DNA of 64,000 nucleotides from Spinacia oleracea. Taxonomy: Eukaryota; Streptophyta; Magnoliopsida; Caryophyllales; Amaranthaceae. Where the stretch lies: the NCBI RefSeq assembly GCF_020520425.1, contig NC_079489.1:84209810-84273809 (forward strand), read 5' to 3'. The notes under the pieces are model-generated. The model worked only from the letters and a program-made list of their open reading frames with translations, made no database searches and was not told the DNA's origin. Numbering within the stretch: position 1 is the stretch's first letter; each line of letters begins with the position of its first letter. Of the stretch, positions 23,138 through 34,900 are shown in pieces. A program made the translations under genes and the position numbers.

Positions 23138-24790
23138 CTCTCCCTTCTCTCTAAGAAAAACTCAAACCCTAGCGCCGCCTCCACCGACGGCTCGCTGGTG
23201 GCTGGAGCATCCTTGCTTGCTAAAAGTCGCCGGTGAGCCGCGGTTTCTTTTCGATTTCTGTTGTTTGTCAATTGTAGATCGACAACTAAAAATTAGTATG
23301 TGTGAATTTCCGGCAAATTCGAAGGAGCAAAGTTTTTCCATAATAAGAGGCTTCGATCTACTCTTATTTGCTCTTCTTACTGCTGGAAAGGTAGTTGGAG
23401 AAGCTAAGGCTAATTCCAGGTTTCGTGGGGAGGAGTTTGTGGGAGCAGATCCACTTCACCCTTGGCGGTTATTCCGAGATCATCCTAATTGCCGCCGCCG
23501 TTAAAACGTCGGTAAAGGTAAAATTAAGAATTAGGGTTTCTCATTTGGGGTAAGAATCGCTCGTTTCTTTGGGGTGTGATTGTCTTTAAGTCCGAATCTA
23601 GCCTAGTCGTCGCCGTCTCGTTGTGTCGGAAAACGCCGATCTTGACGGTAAAGGTAAAGATTAGGGTAGGGATTCCTAAATTAGCCGTGTCGCCGTCGTC
23701 TTGTAGTGTCGGAAAACGCCGACCTTGATGATAAAGGTAATCATTGGGCTAGGGTTTCTGTTTTTGGTCTTAAATTCGTTGTTGGTTTGGATTTGATCTC
23801 TTTAATTGTTGTCTCCTCGCTTTTGATTATGGAGGTTAGCTTAGTTGTTAGTGTTGTTTGGCTTTTATGTGTTTCTCTTTTAGTTATGTTATGTGATTGT
23901 AGTGTAGTATGGATAGTTGTTTGGTCTCTTTGTGGTTTTGGTGTGTACCTTTTGAAGTTTGTTGATGTTATTGGTAAGCAATTGTGGTTTTTGTTGTTGT
24001 GGTTTGAAATTGGAGATGGTATGATAGTGAAGAAATTGGGTTTAGTTTATAGCCTCTGGGGGTAGGGGGAGTGATGTTCTTTCCTTTTCTGAAGTAGGGA
24101 TGCTGAAGTTTGAAAGGAGAGGAAGGTTGTATGTGTTGCAAGTCACTCTGGTCTTTGTTAGTTTCTTTGGAGACAAGTTGTTATGTAGTTTGGCAGGGGA
24201 AGGAGTTTGGGTAAGGAAGGGTCAATGTTCTCAGGTTCTAGTTGTCAGTTGGTTATTGGGATTAACTTTTGTTAATTTTCAATTTAGGTTAGTGTGGAGC
24301 TTTGTACTCTATGCTTTCAAAATCTTCAATTCAAACGCTGCTTTCCCATTTTTTGGGATTTATAGCATGCTTTTCGAGTCTCATTTTGTGGCTCAAGATG
24401 CTTGTGAATCGATCACAAGGTCTTTCCAACTAGCTTGTGGTATTGTCAAACTTCCACTTCTTTCTTTGTCCTCCAAGGTTAACAGGTTAGCAAGGATGCC
24501 TCACAGTGGTTACCATTCCAATATTCGCTATATCTCCTATAAAACAAAAACTACAGCCAACGGTGGATTTGGCACGCTAATTTCCAGTGGGTCGCTGGGT
24601 TGTGCAAGCAAGTTCATCTCGACAAACAAAGGGCCGACACCGAAAGAGCCTACTATCCTCTCGGCGATCAATGCTTTGTATTTTTGTTGTACTAATGTTG
24701 TATTAGTTTCTAAAGACCCTAGTGTTCTAGTTTAATTTGTTGTACTTTCTTTCATAATGCAAATTTATCCTATGTCAAAAAAAAAAAAAA
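23138..24790 (+). mobile_element. LINE-type retroposon with poly-A tail and target duplication
   Basis: A perfect 11-bp direct repeat TTAGCATTGTT flanks the insert (23127-23137 and 24791-24801). The 3' end is a run of 14 A. The 5' end is CT-rich with a GCCGCC-rich leader typical of plant L1-type elements, and the last 120 bp look like a 3' untranslated region. No endonuclease or reverse transcriptase domain is found. Two ORFs are present, 23706-24065 and 24100-24735 (120 and 212 codons), but neither resembles a known family. It is either an internally deleted non-autonomous LINE or a processed cellular transcript. Confidence 0.75.
24100..24735 (+). CDS. Unidentified ORF inside LINE-type retroposon
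   Basis: A 211-residue frame with a hydrophobic stretch near residues 10-30 and a second one near 60-75. The C-terminal half is serine-rich and includes a RMPHSGYHSNIRYIS segment. I recognise no domain. Its position just upstream of the 3' tail of a poly-A retroposon makes it either part of a retroposed transcript or a chance frame. I would not annotate it as a functional gene. Confidence 0.2.
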   Translation: MLKFERRGRLYVLQVTLVFVSFFGDKLLCSLAGEGVWVRKGQCSQVLVVSWLLGLTFVNFQFRLVWSFVLYAFKIFNSNAAFPFFGIYSMLFESHFVAQDACESITRSFQLACGIVKLPLLSLSSKVNRLARMPHSGYHSNIRYISYKTKTTANGGFGTLISSGSLGCASKFISTNKGPTPKEPTILSAINALYFCCTNVVLVSKDPSVLV

Positions 24791-25019
24791 TTAGCATTGT
24801 TATGTGGTGTTATGTAGCTTAAACTCATTCGATCCTTATGAAAGAATGACCCTACTTATCATGTCACGTTTATGCTTTAGGTTGAGCCAGGTATTACTTA
24901 CACTAGGTGCACGGCGAACAATTTATGTCGAATATGGTAAAATTCAGGTGGTGTACTGTACCATGAAGGCATGCTATAAGGAAAATGATGGATTCAAAGT
25001 TGGCACCTGATTTTCTATA

Positions 25020-25211
25020 GAAATTTAGGCTCCGCTCTGTTCGATTTATTATGGCTTATTTCAGATAAAATAAGATCAAATAAGTTCAGATAAATTCAAT
25101 TATAATAAGTTCAGATAAAATAAGTTTTTTTTATTTCATTTTCACATAACAAGTTCACGCAAAATAAGATCAGATAAATTAAGTTAAGTTGAAATAAGTT
25201 CAGATAATATA
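25020..25211. mobile_element. MITE remnant related to 22724-22942
   Basis: Contains GCTCTGTTCGATTTATTATGG and repeated AAATAAGTTCAGATAA words, matching the reverse complement of the earlier CTGAACTTATTT repeats. It ends abruptly where a Stowaway-like MITE begins. Confidence 0.5.
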
Positions 25212-25461
25212 CTTCTTCCGTTCCGGAAATATTGCTCCATTTATTTTTTACACGATTCACAATACAATTTTGTCCATTTTTGTAATTTGTACGTAATGGA
25301 ATCTTATTCATGTGGAGTCATGTTAGATTCGTGTCGATATATATTCTAAATATTAATTTTTCATAATTTTTACTTAGACACGATTTGAGATATTAAGAGT
25401 TAAAGTAATGGTTCAAGGTATAAAAGTCAACCATGGTACGATATTTCCGGAACGGAGGAAG
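25212..25461. mobile_element. Stowaway-like MITE (TTCCGGAAATAT family), copy 1
   Basis: 250 bp with inverted ends CTTCTTCCGTTCCGGAAATA and TATTTCCGGAACGGAGGAAG, flanked by TA on both sides. Two relatives occur at 50173-50410 and about 51050-51306. It lies downstream of the TRM6 stop codon. Confidence 0.85.
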
Positions 25462-25913
25462 TATATATGTTTAGTCAAGAAAAGCCTAATAGAAAGGGAC
25501 CTTATCGGCAAATCTACAACTTCAACATCAATCCAGTGTCTGGCAGATGTAAATGACCACTGGATGCCTCCTAGAATTTAATTCCTCAATTTTATAAAAG
25601 CATTATATTTTGATATACATATCCAAAAGTAAAGCTTGAGAACCTAGTTCCTCCAAAATAATTTTAGCCTCATACGATTGGTATTTCACTATCACATAGA
25701 ACAGATTTTTCAGTGGCTACCTAAATTCTAATTTTATCACAAACTTCATACTTAAACAATTGATTGCAAATGTCAAAATTTTAATATACATCCTTTAAAA
25801 GAAAGTGATTAAAAAATAAAAAGAAACAGGAAGCAGAGCACCGCCTAAGCAGTGGCTTAGGAGGTAAGACAACACTATCATCTATCTAAAATGTCACCCC
25901 CACGTAGATGGGA

Positions 25914-28900
25914 TTATTGAACATCAGATTCACTCGTGCAGATCACAGTCCCACTGAGAATATATCCACCAAATGCACTCATCTGCATACGCGGATGAGT
26001 TCTCGATGGAAGTACCTGCGCCATTTTCATACCGATAAATTTTAGTATTGATGAATGGTGATGCATTCATCATGATATTAGAATAGTTGATTACTCCCTC
26101 TGAAACTAATAATCCCATATAATATACGGAGTATCCATAGTTCCATACATGAAGAAATTATTTGATGTCATGGATTTGTTTACGTGATCTTACCTTCAAA
26201 CAATAAGACAAGGGTACTATGTGATACGAATAAAATGAGGCGGAAACCTAAGAAAAAATGGGTATGTAACCTGATATTCTCGGAGCCAGGGTTCTGAGAT
26301 TTGCAATCCAATTGCTATTTTCTCTCTTTGTAAATTGTGCATGCATTCTGCAAGTGGCTGCATTCAGTATGGAAACAAATAGCGTTATCTTCCATGCGAC
26401 AATGTCCCAAGCAAAGTGCGAACATCAAAAAACATGGTTTACAATTTTGAACAGAAAAGGGGGGCCAAAACTATAGCTCGAGATTTTCATCTATTGTAAC
26501 CAAGACCAAGTACAACACTTCTTGCATGATCTGAAAAATGAGTCACATTCTTTGAACATGCTTTTAACAATGAAAGCGTGAGACCATATGACACGTGCAC
26601 TGGATATCAAACATACAACTCAGGACAGATGAAAGGCAAAAAGACTTTAAATGCTAAGACCATTCTCGTGCTACAGGAAACTTTGCAATAAGAAGCAAAG
26701 AGAACATCGAGCTCTGAACATGACGACTATGATAAAGATAATAGACTGAGACAAATAAGAAAACAAACCAGTTAAGTCACGTGAAATTGCATGTGAATTG
26801 ATCATTATGATGATACCCATTACTACAGAAACAAGTAAACAACTTTATGTTTCGAAAATAAGACATTGTTTTCTTCAAAATCAAGGCTTTGGTCTTCAAT
26901 CTTTTGTATTTAAATTGCATGTCAATTCATCATTATGATGATACCCATTACTACAGAAACAAGTAAACAACTTTTATGTTTCAAAATTAAGACATTGTGT
27001 TCTTCAAAATCAAGGCGTTGGTCTTCAATCTTTTGTATTTAAAGTAGTATCTAAGTCTCCATATGTTAGGCTTTTAGAATGCAATGTTTTAATAGTTACG
27101 CCTATTTTCGACACTGGTCACATTAGGGATGTGTGAAAGATTCTGATTTCTGACCTAGTTAGAAGGTCACTGGAGACATCTGATAAAATTTGTAATTGCA
27201 GAGAAGATTATTGTGGTCCCTACACGAGGATGGCACGCACAAATTAAGAAACGGTCAAAAAAAAAATTACCGGCTTCCCTTACAGACTAATGAGTGTTAA
27301 AACTCTAAATTGTAAAACTAATATTTAGAATTGACAACAGTGCACCAACAACAACCCACACTCCCGCAAAGTTTAACCCAACCACAGCAACCAAAGATAG
27401 GCCACTATTGTAGTCTTATATGCAAAGAATATTCAAAAGTGTGAGCTACAAAATATAATTTTAAATCGCAGGCAACTGGATGCTTTGCCTATACAGAAAC
27501 CAAACAACCCAACTGTTCATCCACATGTCAATGGGTGTATGATATCTACATGGGATTCAAAACATACCCTTCATGCTTGACCCTCTTTAGATCTCCCAGT
27601 TGAAACATAACTAAATCTTTCGGTTCCCTGTTCTGTTAATTAAGGCCAAAAACTTTCACCTTTATGAAGGAGGTGCTGTAACCCCTGAGAGAATTTATAT
27701 GACACAACAACATTTTCATTCATGCGCAAGTTAATGTATTATGTATCTACAAGAGTATCAAAATTCACCCACATTCTTGAACCAATGGCTTGCATATACT
27801 GAGTAATTATTGTGGCAACATGAGTGTTGAAAACATATTCTCTACGCATAAGCATTCCATCGAACCATCCTAATTCGGAAATAGAAATATGTATTGCAAC
27901 TACTCTAAAATAAAAGGAAAGCTGGCCCTAATTATACAAGCAATTAATAGTAGCTGAGTCATTACACGCAAACACAAAAGTTCTTAAGAAGGAGACCTGG
28001 AGATATTGGTGATAAATTGCAAAAGGGGCTGAGTATGCCAAATGAGGTAGTAGCTTTTGCATTATGCTCCATACATCCAGATCAGGTGCGGCAACTATTA
28101 AGCTGCAAAGGTCCAAATACAAATATGTGAATACCCCACATTTTATATGACACAACAATGACTAGAAGAAGGGTTAAATTACCTAGAGAAACCGCGTTCT
28201 TTCCACAAACCAATAAGCTCTTCTGAAGCCACTTCTCCTGCTTTAATTGCTTTGTTAGTCGTGGGGTCCCGTTTAGCTGTTTTGTTGGAAGCATCAACTG
28301 TTGTCCTATTTTCCTTTACAGAAATGCCCCCTTCCATGACATCTAGTTGGTTCACTGATTCACTTTCCTGCAAATAAAGATGCTAATTTAGGAAGGAATA
28401 TGAACTGCTGGAATAATACTCTTGGCTTTTGAGCTGCAAAAACTACCATGTTCTGGATCTGTGCATGGCTTCCATTTTGACCAGGGCATAGGTCATTGAG
28501 ACAACAACGAACTATTCTGAATGTGCATGGATTAAATAAGCTTCAAGGTACTTCAAATGTGAACAATAAATAAAAAAAATATAATGAGCAAACTTTGAAT
28601 AATAAAACTTCTCAAGACACCCAGCAGATGTACCTCAACATAACAAAATATTAAGAAAACAAGAAAATGCATATACCAAACCATTTGCAGTTTATGATTA
28701 AAAAAGGTACAATTACCGTTTGCATATGTCATTACTGAAATTGAAGATCCTTACTATCTCCATAGAATGAGGTGTAACACCCAGATGCATGTTGCAAACA
28801 TAGCCAGTACCTGGCCAAAAGGATAATAACTTCAAGTAACAAAGAACAAAAATGACAAGAAACACGGATTTGACTTTGCATATATAATCCTCCATAGCAT

Positions 28901-31900
28901 ACATGTCAAAATTTGTTACTTTCAAGTGAGATTTCTCATAATGTGTTCAATCCAAGTGGGACCAACTGGCCAAGTGAAGGATTTCAATAGTTTCTCCAAA
29001 AATTCTTCACAACAAAGATGATATTTTAAGGGATATTGGGGTGAGAGAGAGTACTTCTTATACTAGAAATATGAAACATTTTCTTCTCATCAACTCGGCG
29101 GAAGGGGGAGGGAGTAACTGACTGCACGTTAAAAAAGCTATGACCCTCTGGCATTTCTTGGGCTGAGACGCTGAGTCTTCTATGGCTACAACAAAAGATC
29201 CCACGCTGCTGTCCAAAGATTCTGTTCCAGTTTTCCAGGCTTCCCCTTGTTCAGTCCAATCATAGGAGTAACAGCTCCTGTGGAATTTGGGTTTTAGATT
29301 CTCGGGAAATCCCTCTTCTCCAAGGAGCTGAAGCGCCAGAAGTAGCATAACAAAGCCTAATAGAGTCCTCAAAAGTAGACTTAAGGAGAAAGATGGGATA
29401 GACCTAGACCGGGTCCTCACATTTTTCCGAAAGAATGATTTAGCGAGCTTGAGCTGATGTCAGCTCAAGGGGCATGTCATAGTCTCGTTTCCTGAAACCA
29501 ACCCTCAAAGAAAAAAGACGAGTGAATAGAAATTACATTGTAGTCAGAAAGAAGAAAGCCAAAAGTCGCTTGAGGGCTACACCCATTACTATAAAAAAAA
29601 AAAAAAAAAAATCCAAGCCATGTTGGCTGCAAATCCTGCAATTCATTCCTTCCATCTGTTACAAGCTGCTTCCGCGACAATGCAATCATTACCATGACCG
29701 CGATCACATCTGTGATTTTTTTCCTCGATTCACATGTATGACCACTTGTTGGAAATTATTTAGACTTGCATTCACCTCTAAGGGGGTGTTTGGTTCGAAT
29801 GGGGTAAAGGGAATGGACTCAACAAAGGGAAAGAGGGGGAAAGGAAAGAAAAACCCTTTGATTTGGTAGGTTGTTTGGGTGAGATTTATATTCCCTTCAC
29901 TTCTCTCTCCTTCTCCCTCCTCCCGCCGCCCTCCTCCCTCCTTCCTCTCCTTCTCCGTCCTCCCTCCGCCCTTCTCCCTCCTCCCGCCACCACCGTTCCT
30001 CTCCGTCTCTCTCCTTCTCTCTCCTCTCCTTTGGTTTTGATGATGGTCAAGCGTGAAGGTGGTTGAAATGGGTGTTTTGCGGGTGGTGGTGGTTGGTTTC
30101 GAGGTGGTTGCGGGTGGTGCCGTGGTGGTGGTTGGTTTCGGAGTGGCTGCGGTGGTGGTGGTTGCGAGAATGGCAGTTGTGGTGTTGGAGTTGGGTGGTG
30201 GTGTGGCGTATAAGTTGGTCAATGTTGGTCAAGGAAGATGAAGGGTAAGATTGATACCCTTGGGGGAGGGGGGGGGGATCATGTTAGAGGGAAATTGGGT
30301 AATGAGAGGGGTAAAGAGAATGATTAAAATGGACAAACAAACAACAACAAAACGAATGAGAGGTGTTGATTTCCTTTCCCTTTCCTGAAGACCCCTAATC
30401 AAACGCCCCGTAAGTGAATTCACCTTCAAAAGATAATCACTGAGACATTTATACACTTACACATTCATGAAGCACTAATGATCAATCCTTTGACTCATTT
30501 CAACTCGAGGCTTCCCAAAGACCTTGTTTAGCCTCCATAAACATACCATAGCCTCCAAAAGAAATCATAATCATTCTTTATTGAAATAAGATTAAATAAG
30601 CTAATTTCCTATATTGAAATCATATATTCAGATAGGTAGTTTGCTGAAAACAAAAGAAAATGGGATCTTTTTGAGCAACCGATGGCCCAACGGGAGCCTC
30701 AAATGTTTTGCTTCCAACAATAAGAGCACAACCTCAATATTAGTTCTAAAAGGTGCGAGGTGCACCTGGAGCCTAGGCACAAGGCAAGCGTGCACGCCTT
30801 TTGGATACGGGGCGCACTCTAATTTTTTTAGGAGGTACACTTTGAGTTAACAAAAATTCTTATTTACAAATGGTGTACAATAAATATTGTACGCTTGAGT
30901 AAAAGTTAATTCAAAACTTAAAAGTTACACTAATATATGTAAAAGTTACTCCCTCCGTCCTATACACACCTAATTTGTGTCTCCCCTAGAGTCCAATGAC
31001 GATACCTATAAACCTACTAATTGCAAGCTACTAATTACAAGTGCAAGCTACTAATTGCAAGCTACTAATTGCAAAGCTACTAATTGCAAGCTACTAATTG
31101 GGCGGTTAATTTCTAAGTGCAAAGGACATAATTCAATTCAATTCCGAATTTTCGTTCAAAACTCAAGTACAAATTCCGAAGTAAAAACAATTCTAATCCA
31201 TTCTAATTCCAAATATCCAACTCCAATTCATAATTCAAAGCCATACAAATTCAATCACCAAGTTCAATTTCTATTCCGAACTTCCAATTCAAAGATACAA
31301 AACCTTAGCCCAAATCCTAACCTCGGGTTTCAATTCCGGCCCAAACACATTTCCAAAATACAATTTCAAAATCCAAGTTCAATCCCAAGAAACGGATGCC
31401 ACAATCATTTTCCATGGCACGTTTCCACTCAAAATCATATAAGACAAGTCAAATTCGGGTGACGACCCCAAAACCGAGCATTTTGGGCGTCAACCCGTAA
31501 AATAGAGCGAAACCCGTACAAATCATCAATGCCAAGAATCTCCTCAAAAATATCTCTTTCAAATACATAAAAATTCATGCCTTAACCTCCAAGAAAAAGG
31601 ACGGAGAAGGTACAAAGAGCATCTTTTGCAAAGAGCATCTTTTGCAAACAGCCAAAAACGCGCAAAAGGACAAAAACAACTGTCCTGTACCAGTGGACCT
31701 AGGCCTGGCGCTGATGAGCCTTACCCCCCGCAGGTAAACCTATAAACCTATAAATACAAAAGCATTCAATTCCGGGCAGCGAAGCTCTGCCTATTTTGAA
31801 ACTCTCTAATATTCAATCTCCAAATCCTTCAATGTTCAAGCCTCAAATCTTTCAATATTCAACCTAAAATCTCTACAAAATACTCTCATACAAACACTCT

Positions 31901-34900
31901 TCAAATACAAGTTCAATGTTCTAATGTCCTAAGCAACTTGGGAGTCCAAGCTTGGAAATCAACCAACACTTAAATCTAGGTACATCTCCAAGGACTCTTC
32001 AAATCTATTTTTCTACCTTTCTTACTTCAAGTTTACTAATCCTATGACGTTCATGTGATGTTCATACTCACTTGACTAGGAAATGTTTAAAAATGAGTAA
32101 TCTTTTAGGGGATTTCACACTTGAAACCCCCCTCAAATGATCTTCCATACTCCATTTTCTATTTACAAGCTTCAATCTTTAATGCTTATTTTCGAAAAAC
32201 ATGATTAGTAAATGGGATTTCACTCTTAAAAGTGCTCTTTACAAAAATCATCATACAAGTTACAGAAACCCTAGATTTACAAATGTTCAAGGATGTTTGA
32301 AGAAGTGCAATTCCTTCTTTAAACTAGAACTCATGAACTTCAAATTTCATGTTCAATATTCAATTTCAATGTTCAAAGTTCAATATATTTAAATGAGAGC
32401 AAACTCTCTTTAAATTAGAACACTTTCAAGTCATGGATATTAAAGATGAGGTCTTTTAACATGAAAGGTCTAATCTTTAAGAATCAAGCCTCCTACTTTC
32501 AATTTTCAAGTTCTACATTCAAGTTCAATATTCGTATATAAAACCAATGATACTTTTTAATGAGCAATTCATTTTAAAGTGAGATTATTTACACGATTGG
32601 ATTCGTGGGGAGCCAAATCACTTTTAAGCAAATGTTCCTCAATCGGATTTTCAATATTCAAGTTATTCAATTTCTATCACACAAGTTCAAAGCTTTATTG
32701 CTTACTTATTGCTTATATCAATTCAGCACCTTTAATTATTGCACCTTTCAATTCCGCACTTACTATTTATGCAATTTTGCTGGCATAGTCGTTCTAGGCA
32801 ATGTGGCTTACACCTAGTCCTTTTTCTAGATGATGATGTATAATCTTTACTAATTTCGCACTTTATTTTCTACTGTGATGATGCTTTACTTGTTTATTGC
32901 TTTCAACACCCAACACGCTAAATCAACAAAATACAAGTTCTAATCACGCTTAACAAAGATAATTTTTGGACAACCGGTTTAGGCTCCCAAAATTTGACTT
33001 AAAGCAAAGTGATCACTATACAAACTTAGCAATTTCAATGTCCTAAATATGCATGCTCACCCACCTAAAAGTAGTGTCATGATAGGATTTTACTCCGAAA
33101 ATGATGCTTGTGTTGTATGAACCTATTGCAAAATTTACTCAAATAAGTGTTTCGTTCCCTTAACCGAGTTTCAATCGGTTTCAAGTCATATGCCTTATCT
33201 CGAGTCATATTTGGTTTTTCCAAACCGTACCCGAAAATTTGTTTAGTGGCGACTCCATCGAAGTTCAAAAATCTTAAGCCGTAGGGGTATTTTACGCACT
33301 TTCTATATTTTGATTTTTGATTTTTCTATGTTCAAATTCGATTCGGTCACTTGTGTGAACCTAGAATTTAGCTCTCCTTTTAGGGGTGGGATTGAGAAGA
33401 TCAAGTCAAAACTAGTGGTCACATTCTTGTTAAATCGAACCAAGTTTGAGTCGTTGGTGGGCCTTAAAAAAGGTTCATCAAATGCTCAAAACTTACATAC
33501 AAAGTCCAAATTATAAGTTATACGAAATACGAAATACGAAAAATACCACAAAAAAAAAACCCTACACGTCCCATATTACTACTCGTTACACTTACCTTTG
33601 CACAAAGTTTTAGGTGATAAGTGGTTGTTTGGTTATCAAATTGTTATTTTATTGAAAAAGTAGTTGTGATAGGAGTTAGTGGGATATTTTTTTAAAGGAA
33701 ATTCTCATTGGTAGCCCTGTGTTTTTTCCTATTTAATTTGGTAACCAGAAAATATCTTAATTAATAACCTCGAGCTATTATATTTTATCAACCATGACAT
33801 TAATGAAGGTTTACAATTTAAATTAATTAGTTTATACGGTTAAAAATTACGCAAATACCTCAATTTCATCATCCACCTTATCTTCCTCCACTATTACACC
33901 CGGTTAGACCCGTCCCCGTGTTGAATTACTTGCAGACCATGAAAGTTTAATGTCCTAAACCCAAACTAATTGGCACAATTACTTGCCTTTTCTACTTTAA
34001 TATCTGGCATAAACCAAAATGACAACAGTAACATAAGTACCAATACGTTGTAATGACTTATAAGTCTTATAACCCATCCCGCATTAAGGAACAAAAATCT
34101 GAGTTGCGTACAAGAAGTCAACAACATAATTCGCATCCGCTACATGAAACTAATCATACGTAGTATTAAACAAAGAAATAAGAGAAAAAAATTGAGCGCA
34201 CGATTGCAGACTAATTTAAAGAAAGAGAAAAGTGAACAATGGGGAAAGAGGATCACAATATAAAAGCACCAGATTAAAAGGGTCACCCAATTGTTAGTGG
34301 AGAAGCAGGGGATGTTTGGATGTATCATACCACCAGCGAGTGTAACAATGGAAGAACAAAAAGGAGAAGTGGGGAAAATACAAGTATTAGGTAGGGTTTT
34401 TGTGTAATTCTAACCATATAAAATAATTAATTTAACGTTTAAACTTGCCACAATTGGTAAAACATATAAATATAGGGCTAGCAATGACGATTAAGAATTT
34501 TTCTGATTACCAAATAAAATAAGCAAAAACACAGGGTTACCAATGAGAATTTCCCATTTTTTAATTGAATGAGAGAGGGTATGGGGACCAAATTGTTAGT
34601 GAGATGAGAGACAATATAATAATTGTGGAACATTCCTAATTTGGAAGTGTACCAAGTAATGTCCATGAAAAAGGAATGTGTAACGAGTAATGTGGGATGA
34701 AGGGAGTATCTATTTTTTAGTGATAAAATTTTTCATTTTAATAAAAACTATTTCTTCAAACGCTAATAATGTAGAAAATTAATCATTTAACCCTTTAAAA
34801 TGTTTATCAACTTTTTTTATACGAGGTAATATAAAAGTTAATCAAAACATATTAAAAGTTACAAAAAAGTAGGTTAAAATTACAAAAAAATTGGATTTGT

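Noticed and set aside
27166..27266. Functional U6 snRNA gene
   Set aside because: No terminator T run, no clear USE/TATA spacing, altered ACAGAGA box and an A-rich tail.
29704..30248. Threonine/proline-rich and tryptophan-rich ORFs
   Set aside because: They lie inside a MITE with extreme strand composition and show no homology or start context.
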